From assembly GCA_047967505.1 (NCBI GenBank), contig CM106538.1: a DNA stretch of 64,000 nucleotides; one strand, 5' to 3'. Made by a program: the position numbers and the translations under genes. The notes below the pieces were generated by a model. The model saw only the letters and a list, made by a program, of their open reading frames with translations, ran no database searches and had not been told where the DNA came from. Source of the stretch: Dipteris shenzhenensis. Taxonomy: Eukaryota; Polypodiophyta; Polypodiopsida; Gleicheniales. Positions 1 to 10,414 of this stretch are shown here, piece by piece. Position 1 is the first letter of the stretch; each line of letters begins with the position of its first letter.

Positions 1-852
1 CTCTTCAAGGACTGCTGAATGAGGTGAGCCCCAAAAAAGACCCCAGATCATAAGACTAGCTTTAACTTACTGAGTATATAGAGGTGCCAAGTCTCTTTGG
101 TATCATTGAATGTGATCACTAGGGCATTAGGCTAGGGCCATGAGAAAGGAACTTAGAAAACGAGCTCAATGAGATCAAGCAGCTTTGACCCAATGTAAAG
201 ACAAGAGCCATTTAGGTGTAATCAAAATAAAAGGGATCGGGTAAGTTTATCATCCAGAGTGGATTCGATGAGGACACCACCACCGTATCCACTTCCACCT
301 TGTCTAAAGGCACCTAATCGATGCAAGACCACGCCAACCCTTGGTCTATAGAAAAGGGTAATGTAAGAGGGGTACGGTCACATAGGCAAAACTTAAACTC
401 GGCTGGGCTCAATGAATACTCTGACCTAGCATCAATTGAGAAGCAACACCTCATGGAGGCACAACAGCTAATCTTCTGCAATTGCTAAGAAAATTTTAAG
501 AAAAGGCTTAGGACTAGCAAGGGGCTAGAAACCATCCATCCTAACTACCATACCTTCAATAGCCCCTAAAGCCTCTCCTATACTCGAAAGAGTAGACAAG
601 GAACAATCATAAGTTCGATCGGTAGGATGTTCATTCTTAAGGCATACGATGTTTTGAGGAGGACCATGCATGACACCAAGCAAGAGAAGAGGACAATATG
701 TCTTTTTATGGGTATGAACAGGCACAATTAGTTGGCGGTGAACCAATCACACAACCTCGAGATATAGCTTGATTAGTTGCAATCTTGTCTATTGAGATCA
801 AGATGCCCATCGGGGCACTATTACGGGTAATTCCACTCTATGGAGAGACCTC
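1..852. other. Left flank without recognisable gene
   Basis: No convincing coding region, RNA or repeat boundary is visible here. Because the stretch directly precedes a retropepsin remnant on the plus strand, it may be the decayed gag and spacer part of the same gypsy element. That is inference from position only. Confidence 0.3.
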
Positions 853-1430
853 TTGGATTGGATGAATGGGCAAATAGAAGCTTCTGAGTCCACTGATCCT
901 AAGATAGTCAAATCCGCAAATGACCCCCAAGACTTCCCCAAGGTACTCGTCAACAAATTGGGACAGTACTTTCAAAGTGATGATGCCAATGCAATACTTC
1001 CCATATCCTACCCAGGTGAAAGTGCGACTGTAATCTTGGATGGATGAGCAAGTGTCAGATTTTTTGCTAAGCAGTGTTGGGCAAAGTGGGAAATACCTGA
1101 GATTTAGAGCACCAACTTGGTTGTCAAACTAGTCGATGGATCAATGGCCCAACCAATAGGGGTATTAAGGGACATTAAGATCAAAACCTTTGGCCTCACT
1201 TACCATGTAAGGTTTGTTGTAATGGATTTCCATGGGCAGCCAGATGGGTACGATGTCATTTTGGGAAGACATTTTATGTGTGTTGCAGGTCTAGTCCATG
1301 ATTGGTCCTCAAACAGGATTTACCTTCACAAGAATGAACAAATTATGAGAGTTGACCTCCATACGTGGAAAGCCCACCCAATGACCGGCAACTTATTTGT
1401 TGTGCTGAGTCAGATACTACACAAATGACC
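853..1430 (+). pseudogene. Ty3/gypsy retropepsin (aspartic protease) remnant
   Basis: One reading frame, interrupted by in-frame stops at 1045-1047 and near 1105, reads like the protease segment of a plant gypsy polyprotein. The first part ends in ILDG, the catalytic Asp-Gly, and after the stop continues with ASV, so the DGAS-type active site is split by a nonsense codon. Further on come VVKLVDGS, a proline-isoleucine-glycine turn, the YDVILGRHF flap-side motif typical of retropepsins in gypsy elements, then GLVHDWSSNRIYLH. In an active element this protease would cleave Gag-Pol. No reverse transcriptase follows; the sequence passes into a non-coding repeat at about 1.5 kb, so this is a truncated, dead copy. 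Confidence 0.75.
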
Positions 1431-1494
1431 GCCTCCCTAAATGTGTTCCAAGCATGTAACGAGACAGACATGGGAGAGAACCTAGATGAACATG

Positions 1495-2445
1495 AGGATT
1501 ACCAAGAAGCGAGTGACAAAAAGCGAGCCAAAAAAAGCGAGCAATACAAAATAATAAAAGATTTATAAATCCCCTATTTGAGTAAAGTCCATATGTTTCC
1601 TCAATGCCAGAAGGTTAAATATGCAAATAACTTTAAAGCCACTAACACTAATTTCACATCCCCCATAAGAGAGTTGGTATGTTTCATTGCCAAGTCATCA
1701 TTAGTATCAAAGAAAAACCTTACTGCAATCAAGTTCTCTCTTTCCACCATAGTAGTTGAGATCATCAATGCAACATTCCACACAAGAGGTGTGTTTCCAA
1801 GGACTCCTTGAATGGATTAGTCTACATTCCATGCATATGTAAATGCTTAGCTTTTTCTAACTCTATTCACTCTTGGAACAAAACCCATGTTTCTTTGTTA
1901 CTACATAAACATCCCTCCCCAATGATTCACTCTTACATCCCACTAATCCAACCAGTGCAACAAATTGACCCCACAAATTCATATTTTTACTAGATGATGC
2001 AAAAAGGCATAAATAATCATCTAAATCATGCCTTACCATTTGATTTGATATGCAACATGATGCCATTTACACTTGTAAATCAAAAGATACGGAGATGTAA
2101 AAATGTCATTGTTTGGGTAAAAAATGGGAGCACGTAACACACTTCCTATACTAGCCAATAAATGACATTTTGACATCCCTATATCTTTGCAAGTTATCCG
2201 GATTTGGTTGTTTTATGTCAAAAGACGCATTTTTGACATCTCTACATCTTTTGATTGTCAAATCCCAATGGCATAATGTGCAAGGCATGATTTAGATGAA
2301 TATCATGCCTTTTTGCCCCATCTAAAAAAATATATATAATTAGAATATGAAATTTATGAAATTTTGGCCAACTTGTTGCACCAAATTTAAAGCAAGGTTT
2401 CCCATAATAGGGAGCAAGAAGAAACTATCTGTTTTGGGGAAAAAA
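1495..2445 (+). repeat. Composite dispersed repeat, copy A (inverted relative to 47.6-48.8 kb)
   Basis: This stretch aligns by eye to the reverse complement of about 47625-48840. Shared landmarks include a run of GCGAGC/GCGAG-like words, the phrases for tcaagttctctct, actccttgaatgga, tctattcactcttggaacaa and acccatgttt, then a foldback core, then an A/T-rich tail with cataatagggagcaag. The order is conserved in both copies, so the foldback is part of a larger mobile or formerly mobile unit. The left boundary lies just after a gypsy protease remnant, so the unit could be the 3' end or LTR of a retroelement; I could not find exact termini. Confidence 0.6.
1975..2335. repeat. Foldback (inverted-repeat) element, diverged copy
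   Basis: The left arm starting near 1983 (tagatgatgcaaaaaggcat, then atcatctaaatcatgcc) is matched in reverse complement by the right arm near 2281-2325 (ggcatgatttagatgaatat, then catgcctttttgccccatcta). Inside, gtaaatcaaaagatac and its reverse complement recur, giving further hairpins. The same architecture is seen, better preserved, at 47685-48270. Confidence 0.65.
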
Positions 2446-2461
2446 TCACATTTTGGCACTC

Positions 2462-2751
2462 GGGGGGTCACTCTTTGTTAACCCATAAAGCATGTGCGAG
2501 CAAGCATGTGTTAAAAACTACCCCTATTCTTACATTTTTATATTTTATCATGCAATTGGTTAAACCCATCTACATTTTTACATTTTCAAGCTTAAAATTG
2601 TGACACCCTTCATAAATCTACATATATTAATTACGTTAAGTTGCTACTTTATAAATCCCCTCATGCACCAAATGGCATGTAAGTCCCCCCATTCAAAAAA
2701 TACACCTCGGTGGATTACATCGCTATGTTACATGTTTATGAGTGACCCCCC
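2462..2751. mobile_element. Small TIR element (MITE-like), about 290 bp
   Basis: A perfect 12-bp terminal inverted repeat GGGGGGTCACTC is present at 2462-2473 and, reversed, at 2740-2751. The interior is A/T-rich and non-coding. I see no clear target-site duplication, so superfamily is open. A related interior without the left terminus is found at about 31195-31375. Confidence 0.5.
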
Positions 2752-2910
2752 CTCCCCAAACGGTAATTAACAAACCTAAATGGGGTCACATTAAAACAGT
2801 CCTTAATTTTGGACTACTCAATTGTGACACATAACCCCCCTTTTGCATACTTTCTACTTTAACCAATTATCTTATGGGGCACTTGAATTCTTTCTTTGCC
2901 TGCTTCGTTT

Positions 2911-3000
2911 TCCTACCGCTTCAACAAATTCTTGCTCACCATTTTTGGGCTCAATTTTCCTACCGCTTCAACAAATTCTTGCTCACCTTTGGGCTCACTT
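2911..3000. repeat. Two-copy tandem repeat, 47-bp period
   Basis: The block beginning tcctaccgcttcaacaaatt at 2911 recurs at 2958, with a short run-length difference in the second copy. It is non-coding. Confidence 0.7.
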
Positions 3001-3839
3001 GCTTTTGCCCACTCACTCTATATTGATTACCTTGATGCACAATGGTATACTCTGCTACTAGAACCCAAGTTCTCACAAATCTATATGCATGTCCTCACTT
3101 AGGCTTTTGCCTTTGACATGCCAAAAAGGAGCTGCAGATCCCTGCTGCTTTTCTGGGCCTGAACCCCTGCTGGTTGGCTGCTGTTATGCCCCATTTTTAC
3201 TGACGTGACGGCGTGGTTACACAGCAGGTTTACATTCCTGGTTGCTGCTGAAAATATGGCAGCCAGCGTGGCAGTAGCACTACTGCTACTGCTCCAACCC
3301 TGGCTGAGGGTTTGACAGCCCTTGAGGCTGCCCTGCGGTATGAAGATGGTCAGTGCTGTTGAGGCCCATGACAGTCCATGTGGCTCCAAGATGGCCAAGT
3401 GCATGCATAATGGCTGAAGGTGTCTTCTAGTGGTTGTAACTAGAAGAAGTGACATGCATGTGTGCCAAATAGGTATTTATGCTAACTGCCATTTTCATAG
3501 ATGCACACAGATACGTGCCAAATGGCTGAGGGTTCGTAGGTCACTGTCACCTTGGCAGAACCCATCCCCTACCAAGCCAGATGTCATAAATTAAACTACC
3601 ACATGAGAATATCAACGCCATTTGGCATTTTCAGCCAACAAGAACATACCATTTGTCACAGTTACGTGCGCCCAACTTTTTAAAGCAAAGGCCGAACTGG
3701 TTACGTTGTAACTCAGCTCCTATTCAGAAAATCATGGACTGCATGGCTGCCACATGGCAACTCGGCATGCACCCATCTACCGGAGTTCACAGCAAATAAT
3801 GATTCCTGAACCCTACATGTTGGGATCCAACAACATCCT
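3001..3839. other. Intergenic stretch, no gene recognised
   Basis: Base composition is more balanced than in the surrounding repeats. An open minus-strand frame at 3099-3455 has no recognisable domain or homology pattern, and I do not call it a gene. Confidence 0.4.
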
Positions 3840-4011
3840 AGTTGGCAAATCATTCAAGTTCAGCAAGCAGCACTTGTCCAAATCCATAGCTGCTTGGGTA
3901 GTCCTATATGAATGTCCCATCTGTCCACCCTGACCCAAGCTTCCACCCACCCCAAGCAATATGGTCTAGACCAGCCAGAACTACGCAGCTCCAAGCGGTA
4001 AGAACCTTGGG
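3840..4011. repeat. Tandem duplication, module A, copy 1
   Basis: This block is closely repeated at 5639-5810. Both contain the words gcagcacttgtcc, tccatagctgcttgggtagt and gcagctccaagc, ending at aagaaccttgggac. It lies downstream of the FtsH gene and belongs to a larger duplicated unit (modules A and B). Confidence 0.8.
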
Positions 4012-4812
4012 ACTCACCCATGAGGTAGGTGTCATAAATTTCATTTGCTAGGAGGCCTGCCTTCCCTGAAACAGAATCCAGGACACCCGTGAGGGGGGCG
4101 TCGAGAAGTCCTTTGCTCAGAGGCATGCCTCCCCCCTAAAACTGAATCCAAGACACCACATCGGGAAGTACCACTACCTCACTTCCTGGCCTGCATTTAA
4201 TGGCCTGGTTAATTAACTTAGCAAAAATAGGCAACTGCCCAGTTCCAATGTACGTGGCGTATGGCATTATGTTTGTGCATGTAGGCCTTGTGGCAGGGCG
4301 CTCGTAACTGGGTTTCATAGGGACAATCTTATCTATCCTGGCAACCCTCGCAGTCACATCTGCCCAAGTGTACCAACAGCCGTAACTATGACAACCACCT
4401 GAAATGTGTCCGACCCCACCCTGAGCTACCTCAGGTCTCAAATAACCTTGATTTACCCTTAGTTACTTCCATTGAGGACATAATCCCAAGAGGAGTGATA
4501 AAACAAAAACATGCCCTCAATTGTAAGAAGCTTCTACCCCACACATTTCTACACATTTGAGGGTGTAAAAATAAGATACTGGTACCATCATTGGATCTTA
4601 GAGATACAACACACTATTCCCAAATTATGCCTGCCCCCCATGCAAGCAATCATTAATCCATCACCACAATGATGAGCAAAAAATACCCAGTTAAATAACC
4701 TCAAGCATCCAACATGTCCAACATCTTCGACCTCCATTGAGGTTAGACAAAACCATTCATGCTTCCTTTGCATTTAGACCAAGCCATCAATGGCGAAGAC
4801 TGGAAAATAAAT
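4012..4812. other. Segment X, present only in the first duplicated unit
   Basis: In copy 1 of the duplication, modules A and B are separated by these 0.8 kb, whereas in copy 2 they abut (5810/5813). The segment was therefore either inserted into copy 1 or deleted from copy 2. No coding domain is recognisable in it. Confidence 0.6.
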
Positions 4813-5613
4813 GTTGAAAATAAATGTAACCGTCTATTTTGACAGTCTCCCAAACTTCTCAAATCTATAATACAGTATCCGATAATGCCCAATATCATAT
4901 ATTGAATCATACATCAAGTTGTCACGGCAACAGCTAAGAACTAGAGGAAGATGTGCAAATACATTCGAAAAAGTAGTTTGCGTTATTCATCTTTGATAGC
5001 CTGCCATACAGCTTCTATAGTGTTAAATGCGCTGCCTCACATTGATATAACCAAAACCTCCAATCCACAAGCAAGCAATAAAACGTACCCTGTGCAATTA
5101 GTTTATGATCACAATTCCTGCAGAATAAATTGGAAAAGTCCCAATTAGTCATCAATTCACAGCGCCCCTCTCTGCTTAAAAACATTCACATTATAAAATA
5201 AGTGATACTCTTCACAATAATCCTTGCTTTCAGCCTTCCCAAGGAATCAAAACCAACTCCAATCTAGCCTATGTCCTGTTCAAGTATGAATATTTAAGAG
5301 CTCCCAATATCAAGAAGCTCCACATGGGCATAGAGCTGCCTTCGATGAGGGTATCTCCAGCCAAGCAGTACGTACATGTTTCTGATTGATGTAATTTGAA
5401 ACCACTGCTAGAAGCTGTGACCCTTTAGTTATACAAGAGAAGATCTAAAGCATACACATACATACATATAGAAAGTATAAAAAATTCCACAGTTAACTGC
5501 CATCTTGGAGCCAAACACATGTGCGGCTTTCAACCCAAGGAGATTTTTTGGCGCTCTTAAGATTCACAAAGCTCAGGCAGGTACAGGCTGAGGTGCTGCT
5601 GAGGGCACCCTAA
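4813..5613. repeat. Tandem duplication, module B, copy 1 (contains FtsH 3' end)
   Basis: This block repeats 5813-6602 with scattered substitutions and small indels. On the minus strand its right end still includes the last codons and the stop codon of the FtsH gene (around 5570-5613), after which similarity to the gene stops abruptly at ctaaaacatgcc. It is thus a duplicated 3' flank with a tiny orphan piece of the last exon, not a second gene. Confidence 0.85.
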
Positions 5614-5638
5614 AACATGCCTCTACTCAGTTCCTAGT

Positions 5639-6602
5639 TGGCAAATCATACAAGTTCCGCATGCAGCACTTGTCCGAATCCATAGCTGCTTGGGTAGTCC
5701 TGTATGAATGTCCCAACCGTCCACCCTGACCCAAGCTTCCACCTTCCCGAGCAATATAGTCTAGACAAGCCTGAACTACGCAGCTCCAAGCAGTAAGAAC
5801 CTTGGGACATTGAAAATAAATGTAGACGTCTATTTTGACGCAGTCTCAAAAACTTCACAAATCTATAATACAGTACCCGATAGCGCCCATAATCATACAT
5901 TGAATCATGCATCAAGTTGTCATGGCAACAGCTAAGAACTAGAGGAAGATGCAAATACATTCCAAAAAGTAGCTTGCGTCATTCATCATGCATAGCCTGC
6001 CATACAGCTTCTAGCCTCACATTGATATAACCAAAATATCCAATCCACAAGCAAACAATAAAACGTACCCTGTGCAATTAGTTTATGATCACAATTCCTG
6101 CAGAATAAATTGGAGAAGTCCCAAAAAGGCACCAATTCACAGTGCCCCTCTCTGCTTTAAAAAATTCACATTGTAAAATAAACGATACTCTTCACAATAA
6201 TCCTTGCTTTCAGCCTTCCCAATGAAGCAAAACCAACTCCAATCTAGCCTATGTCCTGCTCAAGTATGAATATTTAAGAGCTCCCAATATCAAGAAGCTC
6301 CACATGGGCTTAGAGCTGCCTTCGATGAGGGTATCTCCAGCTAAGCAGTACAGACATGTTTCTGGTTGATGTAATTTGAAACCACTACTAGAAGCCGTGA
6401 TCATTTAGTTATACAAGAGAAGATCTAAAGCATACACATACATACATATAGAAAGCTAAAAAAAATTCCACAGTTAACTGCCATCTTGGAACCAGACACA
6501 TGCGCAGCTTACAACCCAAGGAGATTTTCTGTCGCTCTTAAGATACAGGTTGCCTTTACAAAGCTCAGGCAGGTACAGGCTGAGGTGCTGCTGAGGGCAC
6601 CC
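5639..6602. repeat. Tandem duplication, modules A and B, copy 2
   Basis: Module A (5639-5810) is followed almost directly by module B (5813-6602). Module B of this copy is continuous with the functional last exon of the FtsH gene, so this is the copy that serves as the gene's 3' untranslated and downstream region. Confidence 0.85.
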
Positions 6603-9422
6603 TGTTTTGTGAGGGTATCTCAGTGAATTCGGAGAGAATAGCCCTGAATTCATCCCCTGTCATTGTTTCCTTCTCTAATAAAACCTCGACAATTTTATCC
6701 ATAGCCGCTCGGTTGTTGCGAATGTGATTCAGTGCAACTTCATAAGCTTTGTCTGAGATTGCCTTCACTGACCGATCAATGTCTACTGCTAACTTTTCAG
6801 ACATTGAATTTCTTGCCATCATACGCATGATAACATCACCACTCTGAACTGAAGGATCCATCAAAGCCCAAGGTCCTATCTCTGACATACCAAAGACAGT
6901 CACCATCTGCCCACACATCCAAAACGTTCTTTAAAAAACACGAGCTATTTCTTTCTTTCACAAAACCACACCATTCAATCCTTACACTGAGAAGAAGTAA
7001 ATATGCTGAGGCTTCAAAGTTGCATACACACTGACAAAATTCTTCAAATTTCCAATTACCTGTTTTGCCATGGATGTAACCTGTTGCAGATCACTTGCTG
7101 CACCGGTGGTCACCTCAGGCTCCCCAAAGATAATTTCCTCTGCAGCTCTGCCACCCAAGGCACCAACAACACGTGCAAAAATCTGCTGTTTGGAGATGAG
7201 ACTTGGGTCCTCTCCAGGGATAAACCATGTGAGCCCACGAGCCTGACCTCTAGGAATCAAGGTCACCTTCTGTACTGGATCATGTCCAGGGGTTAAGGTG
7301 CTGCAGGCAGAATATTGAGTGAGTTACACAATGCAAAAAAATTGATGTACACAGCGAAGACCTATGGTGACTGAATTTACATGTTTGTTTACACAAGAAA
7401 AAGAGTTCTCGACTATCAAAATATAGACCAAAACAGATGAAGATGAAAACGAGACGGGATCCATACATTAAAGAGAAGAAAAAACCACATAGAAAACATA
7501 TTCCTCATGGAACACACACCTCCTCCTTGAACTTTTCATAGCCTGTTTGAAAACTCTCTAAGGCAACCTCTTTAACGCTTTAAAATACTACTTACATCAC
7601 ATACATAACTTGACACTATTGAACCCTGTTCAGCCTCCTCACGTGTTGTCCTAGCTAAATTTCCATCCAATTGGGCGCATGCATGATACTCTGGTCTGAA
7701 TCAAAATGTTTCAGAAATACGTATCTAGGGCTTTTCTCATTCAAAGAATACTATCCAAGTAGAATATGGGGAAAAGACCATGGAGTGTGTGTGCTGAACA
7801 CTTACACTACTGAGGAGATGTTGAGACTCACCCGCATATAGCATGACCTACTTCATGATAGGCAACCAGGCTTTTGGCTTTCCCGTCTGTCATGACAGTT
7901 CCTTCCATACCCGCTACAATTCTGTCAATGGAATCGTCGACCTCCTTGGCTGAGATGGCGGTCTTTCCTCTCCTCCCTGCTAAAATTGCTGCCTCATTCA
8001 AGAGGTTAGCAAGATCAGCACCACTAAATCCAGGTGTTCTCATGGCGATGACCTCGAGAGAAATGTCGGTATCGAACTTCTTATTAGAGGCATGTACTTT
8101 CAGAATTTCCGTCCTCCCCCTCACATCAGGGACATCCACTGTTACCTGAGAACAATCACCAATGTCCACATTAGTCGGAGGAGCTCCTTGCACTAGCACG
8201 TTCCTCAATACCAACATACAAAGATTGCCCAATAGAGAAATCTCACCTGTCTGTCGAAGCGACCTGGCCTCAGCAGCGCCGCATCAAGAATGTCCGCTCT
8301 ATTCGTAGCTGCAATTACTATGATTCCGGTGTTGCCCTCGAATCCGTCCATCTCAGTGAGCAGCTGATTAAGGGTCTGCTCTCTTTCATCGTTGCCACCA
8401 CCGATTCCGGTACCTCTTTGTCTTCCCACAGCGTCGATTTCGTCTACAAATACTATACAAGGAGCATTCTCCTTCGCCTTTTTGAAAAGGTCACGCACTC
8501 GGGAGGCTCCAACACCAACGAACATCTCCACAAACTCCGATCCTGATATGGAAAAGAAGGGAACACCCGCTTCGCCGGCGATGGCTTTGGCTAGAAGAGT
8601 TTTCCCTGTGCCAGGAGGTCCGACTAGAAGGACACCTTTAGGGATGCGAGCACCGACGGCTGTGAATCTTTCTGGCCTCTTCAGGAACTCCACCACCTCC
8701 ATGAAGTCTTGCTTGGCCTCGTCCACACCGGCCACATCGTCGAACGTAACTCCTGTGTTAGGCTCCATCTGGAACTTGGCCTTGGACTGGCCAAAAGCTA
8801 GAGGGTTGCCAGGACCGCCAGGTCCCATCCCACCCTGAGAGCGTCTCGACAGCAAGAAAAGTCCCCCAACCAGAAGCAACGGGAACGCCAAATTCCCCAG
8901 CAGGTTGAGCAGAACGCCACCCGAATCCTCCTGTGCACTGTGTGCTGCAAAGTCGATCCCTTTCTCTCTGAATTTCTGGAGCAGCTCCTGGCTGAGGCCT
9001 GGCAGCTGCACACGAACTCTCTGCATTCTGTTGCCCAGCTCAGGGGACACAGCCTCCACAATCGCGATAGTGCCATTCTCGAACAAGTCCACCTTCTTCA
9101 CGCGGTCTTTGTCCAGATACTCGAGGAACCGGGAGTAGGACATCCGGGAGGAGGCCACGCCTTGCTCATCGTCAGCGCGGGCAAGCGCGGGAGCAAGGGA
9201 AGCGCCACCGGCGGCGCCAATGAGTAATTTCTTCAAGAGGGAGCGACGATTGGTATCGAAAGAAGAAGAAGGATGAGGGGGGTCACTGAGGGAGGCGCGG
9301 GAGGCGAAGGAGCGACGGGTAGAGGGAGGGAGGCGAGGCAGGGGGAGGGATTGGGAGAGGAAATCGGAGGTACCGAGGGAAGGGGAAGCGATTGCCATAG
9401 CTGCTGAAGCTGCGATCGCCAT
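6565..9422 (-). CDS. FTSH2/VAR2-like: Chloroplast ATP-dependent zinc metalloprotease FtsH (FTSH2/VAR2-FTSH8 type), 4 exons
   Basis: FtsH hexamers in the thylakoid membrane unfold and degrade damaged photosystem II D1 and other proteins. Coding exons by GT-AG junctions are 9422-8247, 8145-7832, 7300-7060 and 6906-6565; joined they keep phase and give 690 aa, close to the roughly 695 aa of Arabidopsis VAR2. The start is the ATG at 9422, with purine at -3 and G at +4. Residues 1-55 look like a stroma-targeting transit peptide; 59-83 (RRSLLKK, hydrophobic, then ALARA) resemble a thylakoid transfer signal. A membrane span lies at about 170-191. Walker A GPPGTGKT is at 268-275, Walker B with VFVDEID ends at 330, the second region of homology at about 373-391 carries arginines R385 and R388, the zinc motif HEVGH is at 489-493, and D567 in the VTTGAASDL segment fits the third zinc ligand. 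All key residues are present. Its 3' flank is tandemly duplicated. Confidence 0.95.
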
Positions 9423-9463
9423 AGCCAGAATTCTGATGTAGCTCACTGTTGTGGAAAGAGAGA

Positions 9464-9487
9464 CTTAAGAAGAAGAAGAAGAAGAAT
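9464..9487 (-). repeat. CTT-rich tract in FtsH 5' leader
   Basis: On the gene's strand a run of CTT triplets lies about 45-65 bases upstream of the start codon, in the expected 5' untranslated region. Pyrimidine-rich leaders are common in plant genes for chloroplast proteins; a regulatory role here is inference. Confidence 0.5.
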
Positions 9488-9506
9488 GTAAGGTGACAAT
9501 GGGGTC

Positions 9507-9626
9507 GATGACGTGGCTTGCCACGTGCAATCTCTTGGCTGGCTCCATTTCAGCCTCTCCCTTTGGTTGATGGCGTGGCTTGCCACGTGCCATCTCTTGG
9601 GTGGCTCCATTTCAGCCTCTTCCTTT
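9507..9626 (-). promoter_or_regulatory. Tandem 62-bp promoter repeat with two G-boxes
   Basis: Two adjacent copies of a 62-bp unit (9507-9568 and 9569 to about 9626) lie 85-205 bases upstream of the FtsH start codon. Each contains the palindromic G-box CACGTG (9522-9527 and 9584-9589). The first copy also has a second ACGT core (GACGTGG), which is GGCGTGG in the second copy. G-boxes are bound by plant bZIP and bHLH factors, including light-signalling factors, which would suit a photosystem repair gene. No clear TATA box is visible near them. Whether they lie in the promoter or the leader depends on the unknown transcription start. Confidence 0.6.
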
Positions 9627-9820
9627 GTTTGGGGCCTCGCTTCACGATAAGGCGTGTTGCCTCAAACTTGAGGCTATTAAACCACATTGCCTATTCTTTC
9701 TTTCTTATTATTAGCATGACCCTTCTACCATGGGTTAGAGACTTGCTCCTCCCAACCTCAAATTTGGGATCATTTAGAAATTTTAAGAAATTCTGTGTTT
9801 CGTTGGAAGAAATGGTTTTT

Positions 9821-9859
9821 CTTCTCTCTCTCTCTCTCTCCCTCTCCCTCCCTCCCTCT
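9821..9859. repeat. CT microsatellite
   Basis: An uninterrupted CT run followed by CTCC-type imperfect units. Non-coding. Confidence 0.9.
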
Positions 9860-10078
9860 GAATGAGAATGGCTATATTTACAAAGCTCAATACTTTGCAT
9901 GCTTTTTGGCCTGGAAGTCTAAGTAACCCTGGGTGAGCTTGGCAAAGCGAAAATAATTTCTAATCCATTTTTTATGCCCTTCTCTAATTTCCAAGTTCCC
10001 TCTTTCTCTCTTTCTATTTCAAGGCAAGGCCCCCTCTCTCTCTCTTCTCTCTTCTCTCTTCTCCTTGATGCACATCCA

Positions 10079-10081
<3 letters not shown>

Positions 10082-10128
<47 letters not shown>

Positions 10129-10130
10129 TC
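10082..10130. repeat. CT microsatellite
   Basis: A CT run of about 49 bp with one TT interruption; flanked on the left by further TCTCT-rich sequence from 10033. Confidence 0.9.
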
Positions 10131-10312
10131 CAAGCTGCGCATATGAGGCAGGCCTTATGAATGCTTTATGAGCATTCATCTTGTTTATAAATTTTCTAAT
10201 TAGATCCCATGAAGCTTTAGCATTCCTTTATTAATAATGTGATCCAAATTAATTGAATTAAATTTATTGATGTAATCAATCATCACATTAATTAACATAA
10301 ATCAATCGATTT

Positions 10313-10316
10313 TCTC

Positions 10317-10351
<35 letters not shown>

Positions 10352-10365
10352 CACACACACACACT
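10313..10365. repeat. Compound CT/CA microsatellite
   Basis: A CT run passes directly into a CA run with one GC step, giving an alternating purine-pyrimidine right half. Confidence 0.9.
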
Positions 10366-10414
10366 CAGAAAGTGCAAATTCTATAACGGGCGATGTGCTT
10401 GCACAACCTGATCA

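Noticed and set aside
3099-3455. 118-codon minus-strand open frame
   Set aside because: No recognisable motif, no supporting splice or promoter signals.
5560-5640. Possible second FtsH gene end
   Set aside because: Only the last dozen codons and stop are duplicated; no further FtsH exon is present in copy 1.
8905-9227. Plus-strand open frames opposite FtsH exon 1
   Set aside because: Shadows of the conserved minus-strand gene.
9398-9446. Upstream GTG as FtsH start (adds eight residues)
   Set aside because: Plant nuclear genes start with ATG; the ATG at 9422 has a strong context and begins a normal transit peptide.
9919-10179. Glu/Arg-rich and Ser/Leu-rich open frames in the CT tracts
   Set aside because: Pure translation of dinucleotide repeats.
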